NCBI RefSeq assembly: GCF_014334135.1
Contig: NZ_CP060497.1
Coordinates: 2,914,001 to 2,978,000, forward strand
Reading direction: 5' to 3'
From: Olivibacter sp. SDN3
GTDB taxonomy: Bacteria > Bacteroidota > Bacteroidia > Sphingobacteriales > Sphingobacteriaceae
DNA: 64,000 bases
Shown: positions 46,715 to 56,248 of the stretch, piece by piece
Position numbering within the stretch: the stretch's first letter is position 1
How the letters are laid out: each line of letters opens with the position of its first letter
Made by a program: the position numbers and the translations under genes
The notes under the pieces: generated by a model
Databases searched by the model: none
Seen by the model: only the letters and a program-made list of their open reading frames with translations
What the model was told of the DNA's origin: nothing

Positions 46715-48285
46715 TAGACCTATCCACGTTATTTGTTCGGTGTTTTTTTTGTATGCTCATGATGATTAATGCCTGTCAAAGTAAGCGGGTAGAAGAGATG
46801 GAATGGTTGGCGGATATACCCACGGCAAATGATGTCGGAGCAAGTGCGTTACCAGATACCATCGCACCGATATCCGCACCTTTTTCCACTGTTACATTTC
46901 ACAAACCAGATTTTCCTGACCGTTCTGTGCGGATTACAGATAAAGGGGCGACGGAAGAGCAGGTAGTCACTGGTATTATCCAGTCACTTATTAATGAGGT
47001 CGCTGAACAGGGCGGCGGTCGGGTGGTTATTCCCAAAGGAAAATGGAAAACGGGACGGATTAATTTGAAAAGTAATGTGAACCTACATGTTGAGTCGGGA
47101 GCTGAACTTCACTTCAGTGGCGAAATAGCGGATTATCTACCGGCTGTATTTACGCGTAACGAAGGAGTTGAACTCATGTCACTGGGTGCCTGTATCTACG
47201 CTAACGGCCAAAAAAATATAGCGATTACGGGTGAAGGAAAATTGCTCGGTCCGGCAGAAGGTTCGTTACGTAGGCAGATCATGACACATGACGTCATTGA
47301 AAATGTAGTTCCTTTGGATAAACCCGTTGGGCAGCGGGTTTATGAAGGGGCAGACGAAGGCTTTATTTTTCCTCCCATGCTCATCTCACCGATCAACTGC
47401 GAAGCGGTATATATAGAAGGGGTAAGTTTAGCGCGAACGGCCTTTTGGAATATCGTGCCGATTTATTGCGACAACGTAATTATTCGCGGGGTAACGATCC
47501 ATTCCGTTGGAATTCCGAGAGGAGATGGTATCGACGTGGAATCGTCCAAAAATGTGTTAATAGAATATTGTACATTAATTACCGGCGACGATTGTCTGGC
47601 TATGAAAGCAGGTCGGGGGACGGATGGTTTGCGGGTGAACAGACCTACAGAAAATGTGGTGGTGCGTTATTGCCTAGCAGAGAAAGGACATGGCGGCATA
47701 ACCATAGGTAGTGAAACTGCCGGAGTGATAAAAAATCTGTATGTGCATGATTGTGTGTTTAACAACGAAGGAAATGGGATCCGTTTTAAAACAAGAAGAC
47801 CCCGTGGAGGTGGCGGAGAGAAATTATACTACGAGCGTATTCGCATGCGCTTGGAGCAGACCGCTTTACGCTGGGATATGTTGGGTAGTGCAGTTCATGT
47901 GGGAGCGGCTGCAGACCGCACCATACCGATTGAAGCAGGCGATCTAACACCTTATTTTAGAGATATTTATATAAAAGATATCGTGGTTGAACAAGCGTCG
48001 CAATTTGTACGTGTCGACGGTATACCGGAAGCTCCGTTAAGCCATGTGGAAATACAAAGAGCCCGTGTAAATAGTGATCAGTTATTTCGGGTTGCTGATG
48101 CGGAGAATGTTTGTGTTGAAAATGCCTGGCTGAAAAGTCCAGATACTGCTATACATCTCTTAAATGCCCAAGATATTCGCATTCGAAAAGTGAAATTTGA
48201 AATTCCAACTAATCAGATTGCCATTGATGCACCAAAGCAAGATCAAGCAATTTCTTTGAAGGATATTAGCTACGTCCCATATTAG
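46711..48285 (+). CDS. GH28 family enzyme 2, lipoprotein
   Basis: Lipid-anchored (Cys22 in LMMINAC) beta-helix hydrolase of 524 residues. GH28 motifs are RGDG in place of the usual NTDG (aspartate kept), GDDC, GHGG and RFKT in place of RIKT. The changed residues around a conserved aspartate suggest different substrate specificity from the GH28 at 9867, for example an exo-acting or side-chain galacturonidase. It overlaps the previous gene by four bases and is the last gene of the long operon. Confidence 0.87.
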   Translation: MIDLSTLFVRCFFCMLMMINACQSKRVEEMEWLADIPTANDVGASALPDTIAPISAPFSTVTFHKPDFPDRSVRITDKGATEEQVVTGIIQSLINEVAEQGGGRVVIPKGKWKTGRINLKSNVNLHVESGAELHFSGEIADYLPAVFTRNEGVELMSLGACIYANGQKNIAITGEGKLLGPAEGSLRRQIMTHDVIENVVPLDKPVGQRVYEGADEGFIFPPMLISPINCEAVYIEGVSLARTAFWNIVPIYCDNVIIRGVTIHSVGIPRGDGIDVESSKNVLIEYCTLITGDDCLAMKAGRGTDGLRVNRPTENVVVRYCLAEKGHGGITIGSETAGVIKNLYVHDCVFNNEGNGIRFKTRRPRGGGGEKLYYERIRMRLEQTALRWDMLGSAVHVGAAADRTIPIEAGDLTPYFRDIYIKDIVVEQASQFVRVDGIPEAPLSHVEIQRARVNSDQLFRVADAENVCVENAWLKSPDTAIHLLNAQDIRIRKVKFEIPTNQIAIDAPKQDQAISLKDISYVPY

Positions 48286-48586
48286 CTCAGACGCATTTAC
48301 CGGCAGTAAACGGTTTGTTGAATTTTTTTATAGCTCTTTTATGCCTGATGACTTAGGCGAAAAGGCACAGCCTGGGTAAAACCTAACTATGAAAAGGCTA
48401 AAGCAAGTATAAAGAAATCAAGCAAAGATACCTTCAAAGATAATATCCTATAATATCAGGTTAAATTGCTATAAAGAACCACCTGCTATCTCACTTATAT
48501 TTGTAATTGATACTAACCTATATAAGGTACAACCGGCACTAAAACTATTTGAAACGTCTGTTGATTAACCTTTATAAACTGGATAT
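48286..48586. other. Intergenic region before GH78 2
   Basis: These 301 bases hold the shared operator/promoter at 48441-48503. A short weak hairpin near 48314-48330 (ACCG/CGGT) is followed by a T run at about 48324. It could be a poor terminator, but I do not call one. Confidence 0.5.
48441..48503 (+). promoter_or_regulatory. Candidate shared operator and promoter, site 6 (best copy)
   Basis: TAATATCCTATAATATC at 48441-48457 is a direct repeat of TAATATC with a 10-base period. It lies exactly 55 bases before TATATTTG (48496-48503), a perfect -7 box. AACC follows 11 bases after the box. GH78 2 starts at 48587. Confidence 0.78.
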
Positions 48587-51370
48587 ATGAGTCGGATGAT
48601 CACGGTGCTTATTATAGTATGTTGTTGTAAAATCGCATTTTCAGATACCTTAGCGGTTACTAACTTACGTGTGGATTACAAACGATATCCCAAAGGCTTG
48701 GTTACCTACCCTAAATTCAGCTGGGAACTACAATCAGGAGAAAGGAATACGCATCAGCGTGCTTACCGTATTTTGGTTGCTGATCATATAGATTCCTTGG
48801 CGATCGATAAGGGCAATATCTGGGATTCTGGAAAAGTTGCATCGAATGCATCTAATCAGGTGCTCTATGAAGGGAGGACGCTACTGCCTACAAAAAGCTA
48901 TCATTGGAAGGTGAAAGTTTGGGACAATCATGAAAAAGTTTCGGCATGGTCGGAATCGACTCATTGGCAAATGGGACTTTTCAATAAAACGGATTGGAAA
49001 AGTGCACAATGGATAACCTACAACGAATTGGCCAGCGATCGTATAGACCCCTTACCAAAAAGTGATAAAAAAGATTCGATTCAAGATAACAATATATTAC
49101 CGCTATTCCGTCGGTCTTTTCAGGTGCAAAAGCGAATTGCACGGGCAACGCTGTTCATAAGTGGTTTAGGGCATTTTGAGTTACATCTCAACGGACAAAA
49201 AATAGGTGATCATTTTTTGGACGCCGGGTGGACAAAATATGATAGCGAAGTTTTATACGAGACCTTTGACGTCAGTAAATATTTACGGCTCGGAGAAAAT
49301 GCGATCGGTGTGTTATTGGGTAATGGCTTTTATTATATACCACCTGTGAAAGGAAGATACAGAAAGCAAAAGGTCGCTTTTGGCTATCCTAAGATGATTG
49401 CGCGCTTACATATTGTCTATACCGATGGAAGCAGCGATGATATGGTAAGTGACGAACAATGGAAAACAGATAAAAGCCCCATTACCTTTTCGAGCATCTA
49501 TGGCGGTGAAGATTACGATGCCCGTTTGGAACAACCCGGGTGGGATAGCACAGGTTTTGACGATAAACATTGGCAACAGGCTATTGTTACGAATGGCGTA
49601 GAAAACTTGAAGCCGCAAACGGCTGAACCAGTAAAAGTTTTTGAACAATTTGATCCAAAAAAAACGATGCGGTCGCCAAAAGGTGATTGGATAGTTGATC
49701 TCGGGCAAAATGCATCGGGAGTTGTATCACTCACGGTTAAGGGTAACGCTGGAGATACCGTGCGTATATATCCCGGCGAACTGCTGCAAGATGGAGCGGT
49801 TACCCAAAAAGCTACTGGAGGCCCATTCTATTTTGAATACGTACTTAAAGGAGGGGAAGAAGAAAATTGGCAACCTCGCTTTAGTTATTATGGATTCCGA
49901 TACCTTGAACTAAGGGGGGCAGTACCTAAAGGAGTCGAAAACCCATCGAAGCAAGCCGAAATCATCGCCTTACGAGGACTTCATATTCGAAATGCGGCAG
50001 AGGAAGCTGGAATTTTCCATTCATCTAATGACTTATTCAATCGTACACATCGTCTTATCGATTGGGCGATAAAAAGCAATATGGTAAGCGTGTTTACTGA
50101 CTGTCCACATAGGGAGAAGCTGGGTTGGTTAGAGCAAACGCACCTTATGGGAGCATCTGCCCGCTATCGTTACGATATTGCTACCCTGCTGCGGAAGACG
50201 GTAAATGATATGATGTTATCTCAGCTGCCGAATGGGTTGGTACCTGAGATAGCTCCTGAATTTGTGGAATTTACCTGGGGTGGAGAGATGTTTCGTGATT
50301 CACCCGAATGGGGAAGCGCCAGTATTATCTTACCCTGGTACCTATATAAGTGGTATGGAAATAAGGAAGTGTTGGAAACGGCTTATCCCATGATGAAGAA
50401 ATATATGGGTTACTTAGCCGGTAAATCCGAAAACCATTTGTTGAAGCAAGGGTTAGGCGATTGGTACGACCTTGGCCCAGAGCCTCCGGGTGTTTCCCAG
50501 TTAACCCCTATGGGAGTTACGGGTTCAGCTATTTATTATTACAATCTGCAAATCTTAATAGAAATAGCTGAAATGCTAGACCATGAGACAGACCGAGCAC
50601 GTTTTATATCATTAGCAAAGAAGGTCAAGGAAGCGTTTAATAAAGCTTTCTTTAATCCGTCAAATAAACAATATGCTACCGGAAGCCAAACAGCAAACGC
50701 GATGGCAGTATATATGGGATTGGTAGAACCTGAGCATAAAGAAGCTGTGGTGCACAATCTTATTCAGGATATACGTCAACGGGGTAACAGTTTAACGGCG
50801 GGTGATATAGGTTATCGTTATGTATTACGTGTACTGGAGGAGGAAGGACGCTCAGATGTCATCTACGATATGAATAGCAGAAGTGATGTGCCTGGTTATG
50901 GTTATCAACTAGCAAAAGGAGCAACTGCTTTAACGGAGTCCTGGCAGGCCTCAGAGCGTGTATCTAATAATCATTTCATGCTCGGACACTTAATGGAGTG
51001 GTTGTATAGTGGTTTGGCGGGTATCAAGCAACAGGAAGAAGGAATCGCCTTCAACAAAATTAAAATTCAACCGGAAGTGGTGGGAGATATAAGTGCTGTG
51101 AAAGCTGTTTATCACTCGATATATGGCGATATACGTTCATCGTGGGAGAAAAAGGGTGACCAGTTTGAACTAAAAGTACGTATCCCAACTAATACCGAAG
51201 CAAAAATCTATTTGCCGATAGCAGACAACTATATCATTTATGAAGGGAATCGGCATTTAGAACAGGTAGGCATTCCAATAATTGGTGACGAAAAAAGGAG
51301 AAAGATCTTAGCGGTAGGATCAGGAGATTATCATTTCGTGGTGAAAGAGGGAGCGAGCAACCCAGAGTAA
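48587..51370 (+). CDS. GH78 alpha-L-rhamnosidase 2
   Basis: Secreted enzyme of 927 residues, signal peptide about 1-19. The domain order is that of GH78: LRVDYKRYPKGLVTYPKFSW at the N-terminus, a jelly-roll region (FELHLNGQKIGDHFLDAGWT), then the catalytic barrel with FTDCPHREKLGWLEQ near 505. The candidate base is in GATALTESWQ near 785. Motif spacing differs from GH78 1, so the two probably cut different rhamnose linkages. First gene of its operon. Confidence 0.9.
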   Translation: MSRMITVLIIVCCCKIAFSDTLAVTNLRVDYKRYPKGLVTYPKFSWELQSGERNTHQRAYRILVADHIDSLAIDKGNIWDSGKVASNASNQVLYEGRTLLPTKSYHWKVKVWDNHEKVSAWSESTHWQMGLFNKTDWKSAQWITYNELASDRIDPLPKSDKKDSIQDNNILPLFRRSFQVQKRIARATLFISGLGHFELHLNGQKIGDHFLDAGWTKYDSEVLYETFDVSKYLRLGENAIGVLLGNGFYYIPPVKGRYRKQKVAFGYPKMIARLHIVYTDGSSDDMVSDEQWKTDKSPITFSSIYGGEDYDARLEQPGWDSTGFDDKHWQQAIVTNGVENLKPQTAEPVKVFEQFDPKKTMRSPKGDWIVDLGQNASGVVSLTVKGNAGDTVRIYPGELLQDGAVTQKATGGPFYFEYVLKGGEEENWQPRFSYYGFRYLELRGAVPKGVENPSKQAEIIALRGLHIRNAAEEAGIFHSSNDLFNRTHRLIDWAIKSNMVSVFTDCPHREKLGWLEQTHLMGASARYRYDIATLLRKTVNDMMLSQLPNGLVPEIAPEFVEFTWGGEMFRDSPEWGSASIILPWYLYKWYGNKEVLETAYPMMKKYMGYLAGKSENHLLKQGLGDWYDLGPEPPGVSQLTPMGVTGSAIYYYNLQILIEIAEMLDHETDRARFISLAKKVKEAFNKAFFNPSNKQYATGSQTANAMAVYMGLVEPEHKEAVVHNLIQDIRQRGNSLTAGDIGYRYVLRVLEEEGRSDVIYDMNSRSDVPGYGYQLAKGATALTESWQASERVSNNHFMLGHLMEWLYSGLAGIKQQEEGIAFNKIKIQPEVVGDISAVKAVYHSIYGDIRSSWEKKGDQFELKVRIPTNTEAKIYLPIADNYIIYEGNRHLEQVGIPIIGDEKRRKILAVGSGDYHFVVKEGASNPE

Positions 51371-51432
51371 ATAAATTTTACCGAGTGAACTAAAAATAAA
51401 AAGAACAATAGCATCGGGGGAATATCATTCAT

Positions 51433-52608
51433 ATGAAGAAAAAAACGGCTTTAAAATTTGGGAGCATACACACGCGTCGGAGGCGTAAACAGTTCATATA
51501 TCTAAGTATCAGTGTTTTTTTACATGTGCTGACCGCCTGTGCACAGCAAAAAGACCGCCTCACAAATCATGAAATGCAAGCCATTTATAACGAGGTGAAA
51601 ACGCCTCATAAATATGGCTTGGTGATGGTTCCTCCGGATAATTCAAAAAAAATGGATTGTCCCACCGTATTTCGTAAGGATAGCTTATGGTATATGACCT
51701 ATCTCGTTTTTGATGGAAGAGGTTATGAAACATGGTTAGCTTCGAGCAGAAACCTGTTAGCATGGCAAGATCTAGGTAAACTGCTTTCTTTTTCAGACGA
51801 AGGTCTTTGGGACGATCACCAAAAAGCTGGTTATAATGCCTTACAGGATATTACTTGGGAAGGTGATTACGAACTTCATCCTTACGATGGAAAATATTGG
51901 ATGTCTTACTTCGGTGGAGATGGTCGTGGATACGAAGCGGGCAACCTTTCCATTGGTATGGCTTATACAGATAAAGACCCTTCCCAAGCTCATGAATGGG
52001 AGCGGATAGGGGAGCCTGTCTTAACTTCACAGGATCCAAATGTTCGTTGGTGGGAAAACCGAAAACTTTTTAAAAGTACGGTCATGCGAGACGGAAAAGG
52101 TCTCACCGGACACAATTTTGTCATGTATTATAATGCCAATGGAGATTCTGCACAGCATAACATCAAAACACGTTGGTTTGAGCGGATCGGAATGGCGGTT
52201 TCGGACGATATGGTCCATTGGAAACGTTATTTGGACGAACCTGTCGTACATCATCCTGTTGGTATTACCGGCGATGCCATTATTCAGCAGATCGGTGATA
52301 CCTATGTCATGTTTTACTTTGGCGCATTTTGGCAAGATCGCGAAGGGGCATTTAACCGGTTTGCCGCATCAAAGGATTTGGTCAAATGGACAGATTGGGA
52401 GGGAGAAAGCCTTATTGAACCGTCAGAATCTTACGATGAGCAGTATGCGCATAAGTCGTTTGTACTGAAACATGAGGGTGTGGTGTATCACTTTTATTGT
52501 GCAGTAAATAAACATGATCAAAGAGGAATAGCCGTAGCTACCTCAAAAGATTTAGGCAATAGCAAAAAAACATTTATAGCACCAGATCCAGTAACAGAAG
52601 AGAAATAA
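51433..52608 (+). CDS. GH43/GH32-like five-bladed propeller, lipoprotein
   Basis: Lipoprotein of 391 residues with an unusually basic n-region (HTRRRRKQ) and Cys36 in VLTAC. Propeller strands are evident: DCPTVFRKDSLWYMTYLVFD, YELHPYDGKYWMSYFGGDGR, and TGDAIIQQIGDTYVMFYFGA. Acidic residues Asp in MDCPTV and Glu in YELHPY lie where GH43-type catalytic residues could be. It is not close enough to a named subfamily for me to assign activity. The TAA stop shares its last base with the ATG of the next gene. Confidence 0.6.
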   Translation: MKKKTALKFGSIHTRRRRKQFIYLSISVFLHVLTACAQQKDRLTNHEMQAIYNEVKTPHKYGLVMVPPDNSKKMDCPTVFRKDSLWYMTYLVFDGRGYETWLASSRNLLAWQDLGKLLSFSDEGLWDDHQKAGYNALQDITWEGDYELHPYDGKYWMSYFGGDGRGYEAGNLSIGMAYTDKDPSQAHEWERIGEPVLTSQDPNVRWWENRKLFKSTVMRDGKGLTGHNFVMYYNANGDSAQHNIKTRWFERIGMAVSDDMVHWKRYLDEPVVHHPVGITGDAIIQQIGDTYVMFYFGAFWQDREGAFNRFAASKDLVKWTDWEGESLIEPSESYDEQYAHKSFVLKHEGVVYHFYCAVNKHDQRGIAVATSKDLGNSKKTFIAPDPVTEEK

Positions 52609-55052
52609 TGAGTAAACGGTATAAACAGCGGCTTCATCTGATGATGTTAGGACTAATGATCCTCATATTAATCTTCCCATCCTTGCTTTATGGTCAGGAG
52701 CAACCGATGGGGCGCATTAACTTCAATAATGATTGGAGATTCTTTCAGGGAGATAGGCCTGACGCGAAGACTTCTGCTTTCGATGATAAGGAATGGCGAC
52801 TTTTAAATCTGCCGCATGATTGGAGTATTGAAGGTGACTTTAGTGATACACATCCGGCTACCAATCAAGGGGGTGCATTGCCCGGAGGGATAGCTTGGTA
52901 TCGTAAAAGCTTTGCGATGCCTATAACTGAACAAGGGAAAGAAGTGTATATTGATTTTGATGGCATCTATCGAAATAGCGAAGTTTGGATTAATGGACAT
53001 TACCTAGGTAAAAGGCCCAGCGGTTATACTTCTTTTAGGCATGATCTCACTCCCTATATTAAATTTGGGGACGCACAAAATGTAATCGCTGTACGAGTGG
53101 ATAATAGCAAACAGCCTAATTCACGTTGGTACACAGGCTCTGGAATTTATAGGAACGTCTGGTTACTTTCCAAAAATAAAATAGCGATAGATCACTGGGG
53201 AGCCTTTGTGACAACGCCAGAGGTAAGTGATGAGCAAGCAAAGGTACAGCAAATTACCACGTATCGTAACTTAACGGGGGAAACAAGAGAGGTAACCTTG
53301 CAAATTACTCTATATGATCAACAAGGTAAAGAGGTAGTGTCTAGAAAGTCTCAGCAGATATTGACAGATAGTTTAACGGAAACTGTCAGTGAACTGGAAA
53401 TTCGTAACCCTCAATTGTGGTCGGTAAGCAACCCTTACTTGTATCAAATAAAAACACAGCTCCTAGATGGAAATGAGGTGTTAGATGAGCACATCGTTCC
53501 ACTGGGCATTCGTCATTTCTCATTTGATGCTAAAAAAGGATTTTACCTGAATGGCAGTGCTGTGAAAATTCTGGGAGTTTGTATGCATCATGACTTGGGC
53601 GCTTTGGGAGCAACGGTTAATAAAAGGGCAATGAATCGGCAACTTGAAATACTCAGGGAGATGGGTGCAAATGCCATCCGGATTTCTCATAATCCTCCGG
53701 CTCCTGAGTTCTTGGATTTGTGTGATGAAATGGGTTTTCTGGTGATGGATGAGGCCTTTGATATGTGGCGGAAGAAAAAGAATAAGTTTGATTATGCCCT
53801 TGATTTTGATGAATGGCATCGACAAGATTTAGAAGATTTAATAAGGCGTGATCGTAATCACCCTTCAATAATCATGTGGAGCATTGGCAACGAGATCCGC
53901 GAACAGTTTGATAGTACGGGTATCGCTTTAACGAAAGCGCTGGTAGATATTGTAAAGACGGTCGACAAGTCCCGACCGGTTACAGCCGCCTTAACGGAAA
54001 CCGATCCGGAAAAGAATTTTATTGCACAGGCTGGAGCGTTGGATATTTTAGGTTTTAATTACAAGTACGAACAATACGATAGTTTACCCATAAACTTTCC
54101 GAACCAAATTTTAATAGCCTCGGAAACGACATCTGCCTTGGCATCTAGAGGGCACTATGATCTAGGGCAGGATAGTTTGCGTTTTTGGCCACCAAACCCA
54201 AAAGAAAAATTCGTCAAGAACGGTAACCCTGATCATACGGTTTCTGCATACGATCATGTAGCTGCATACTGGGGAACCAGCCATGAACAGGCTTGGCGGG
54301 CAGTAAAAGAGCGCGATTTTTTAGCTGGGTTATTCGTTTGGACGGGATTTGATTACTTGGGCGAACCCGTGCCATATGATTATCCCGCTCGCAGCTCTTA
54401 CTACGGTATCGTCGATTTGGCTGGTTTTCCGAAAGACGTTTACTATTTGTATCAAAGTGAATGGACAAGTAAACCGGTGTTACATGTTTTTCCTCATTGG
54501 AATTGGAAAGTAGGAGAAATTGTCGACGTGTGGGCTTATTACAACATGGCAGATGAGGTTGAATTGTTTTTGAATGGTCAATCGCTAGGCACGCAAAAGA
54601 AGGAAGGAAATGCTATGCATGTTTCCTGGAAGGTGCCCTTCGAGCCGGGTATCATAAAGGCAGTTTCGAGGCGACAGGGAAATGACGTGTTAACCAAGGA
54701 GGTAGCGACTGCCACTAAACCAAAAAAACTTCGACTGGAAGTGGATAGAACAACATTACAGGCCACACAGGAAGACTTGGCCTTTATAAGCGTTTTTATA
54801 GAGGATGCAAACGGAAACCTTGTTCCTAAAGCAGCGAATGAGTTGAGTTTTGACGTAAAGGGTGTAGGTTTTCTGGCAGGGCTTGATAACGGTTTTCAGG
54901 CGAGTTTAACAACATTAAAGGGAGATAAAAAGGAAGCCTACAATGGCAGATGCCTGGCGATTATTCAAACAAAAGGTGAAAAAGGAGAAATTAAGGTAAC
55001 TGTGCGTGCAGAAGGGATCATGTCAGAGGAAGTTGTTGTCCAGGTAAAATAA
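52608..55052 (+). CDS. GH2 beta-glycosidase 2
   Basis: Secreted GH2 enzyme of 814 residues. Signal peptide about 1-30. Domains: sugar-binding jelly roll (LPHDWSIEGDFSDTHPATNQ), immunoglobulin-like, TIM barrel, then DUF4982-like and Big-type beta domains. The general acid is Glu429 in SIGNEIREQ and the nucleophile is Glu506 in IASETTSALA. It is closer in plan to Bacteroidota beta-galactosidase/glucuronidase enzymes than the 938-residue copy at 37691. Confidence 0.9.
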   Translation: MSKRYKQRLHLMMLGLMILILIFPSLLYGQEQPMGRINFNNDWRFFQGDRPDAKTSAFDDKEWRLLNLPHDWSIEGDFSDTHPATNQGGALPGGIAWYRKSFAMPITEQGKEVYIDFDGIYRNSEVWINGHYLGKRPSGYTSFRHDLTPYIKFGDAQNVIAVRVDNSKQPNSRWYTGSGIYRNVWLLSKNKIAIDHWGAFVTTPEVSDEQAKVQQITTYRNLTGETREVTLQITLYDQQGKEVVSRKSQQILTDSLTETVSELEIRNPQLWSVSNPYLYQIKTQLLDGNEVLDEHIVPLGIRHFSFDAKKGFYLNGSAVKILGVCMHHDLGALGATVNKRAMNRQLEILREMGANAIRISHNPPAPEFLDLCDEMGFLVMDEAFDMWRKKKNKFDYALDFDEWHRQDLEDLIRRDRNHPSIIMWSIGNEIREQFDSTGIALTKALVDIVKTVDKSRPVTAALTETDPEKNFIAQAGALDILGFNYKYEQYDSLPINFPNQILIASETTSALASRGHYDLGQDSLRFWPPNPKEKFVKNGNPDHTVSAYDHVAAYWGTSHEQAWRAVKERDFLAGLFVWTGFDYLGEPVPYDYPARSSYYGIVDLAGFPKDVYYLYQSEWTSKPVLHVFPHWNWKVGEIVDVWAYYNMADEVELFLNGQSLGTQKKEGNAMHVSWKVPFEPGIIKAVSRRQGNDVLTKEVATATKPKKLRLEVDRTTLQATQEDLAFISVFIEDANGNLVPKAANELSFDVKGVGFLAGLDNGFQASLTTLKGDKKEAYNGRCLAIIQTKGEKGEIKVTVRAEGIMSEEVVVQVK

Positions 55053-55200
55053 TACGAATCTTGAGCGATGGATCATAGCTGGCCAAGGAGGGAAATATTA
55101 AGAGAAGATAGTTTCGATAACGAGAGAAGTAAGAATTATGATTAAGAAATATTCATAATAATAAAACGAGAATTGAGATCAAATAAAATAAAAAGAGAGT

Positions 55201-56232
55201 ATGATGAGCAATAGTACTTTTTTTGATTATGTACGTGTTGATAGCTATTCATCAACACCTAAATATCTACAGTTAGCTCACGCCATATTGGGAGCTGTGA
55301 GAGAAGGAAAATTTCAGAAAAACAACCTATTGCCCTCTTTAAATGAGCTCACTAGTCATTTGGAGATTTCTAGAGAAACTGCAGACAGAGGGTACAAATA
55401 CCTTAGATACCTAGGTATATTGAAAGCTGTACCTGGTAAAGGGCACTTCATCTCAACCACGGAGTTGAAAGCTCCGTTACGTATCTGTTTATTAGTGAAT
55501 AAAATTAGTGAGGGTAAAAGTTTATTTTACGATACACTGGTAACGGCTTTGGGAAAAGATATTCCGATTGATTTTTATGTCTATAACAACGACTTCTATT
55601 TGTTTAAACAGTTGCTGCATAAAAGACAGGATTATACACATTACATTATTTTACCACATTTCTTAGATAACGCCGAAGCTGCAGAAGCATTAATCGATAA
55701 GCTACCGAAAGATAAGCTGCTCGTGTTGGATAAAAAACTGCCGGGTATTAAAGGGCATTATACCTGTATTTATGAGGATTTTGAAAATGATATCTACCGA
55801 GCGCTCGATCAGGCAAAGCACTGCTTGAGCAAGTACCATACCTTAAAATTAGTTTTTTCATCAAAAAGTTATTTACCCTCTGCGATCAAGAAAGGTTTTC
55901 ATAAGTTTTGTCAGCAATATGCTTTCGAGCGGGAGATCTTGCATGAAGTTAACACCGCAGTCCTAACAAAAGGTGAAGCGTATATCTGTGTAAACGATGA
56001 TGATTTGGTAAACCTATTGGATAAAATGGCTCTTGGCAATTTAAAGATAGGTGAAGATATTGGTATCATATCTTATAATGATACACCGTTAAAAAAATAT
56101 ATCGCAGGAGGCATCACTACCATCAGCACAGATCATCAGCAGATGGGATTACTGGCAGCGAAGGCTATCAAAGAAAATCCAATACAGCAAATAGCTTTGG
56201 ATTTCTGTCTGCAATTGCGCAACTCGTTATAA
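55201..56232 (+). CDS. GntR-type regulator with a sugar-binding sensor domain
   Basis: Cytoplasmic transcription factor of 343 residues. A winged-helix GntR domain is at about 18-85 (YLQLAHAILGAVREGKFQKN, PSLNELTSHLEISRETADRG). A LacI/periplasmic-binding-protein-like sensor follows from about 97 (LRICLLVNKISEGKSLFYDT), with a typical DIGIISYNDTPLKKYIAGGI ending. Bacteroidota proteins of this layout (FucR type) sense monosaccharides. It is the only recognisable regulator in the window and lies inside the locus, so it is a candidate repressor or activator of part of it. ATG at 55201 or 55204. Confidence 0.85.
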   Translation: MMSNSTFFDYVRVDSYSSTPKYLQLAHAILGAVREGKFQKNNLLPSLNELTSHLEISRETADRGYKYLRYLGILKAVPGKGHFISTTELKAPLRICLLVNKISEGKSLFYDTLVTALGKDIPIDFYVYNNDFYLFKQLLHKRQDYTHYIILPHFLDNAEAAEALIDKLPKDKLLVLDKKLPGIKGHYTCIYEDFENDIYRALDQAKHCLSKYHTLKLVFSSKSYLPSAIKKGFHKFCQQYAFEREILHEVNTAVLTKGEAYICVNDDDLVNLLDKMALGNLKIGEDIGIISYNDTPLKKYIAGGITTISTDHQQMGLLAAKAIKENPIQQIALDFCLQLRNSL

Positions 56233-56248
56233 ATCAAACTAGCTAAGA

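Noticed and set aside
48314-48335. Terminator after GH28 2
   Set aside because: The stem has only about four pairs, and the T-run is separated from it; too weak to call.
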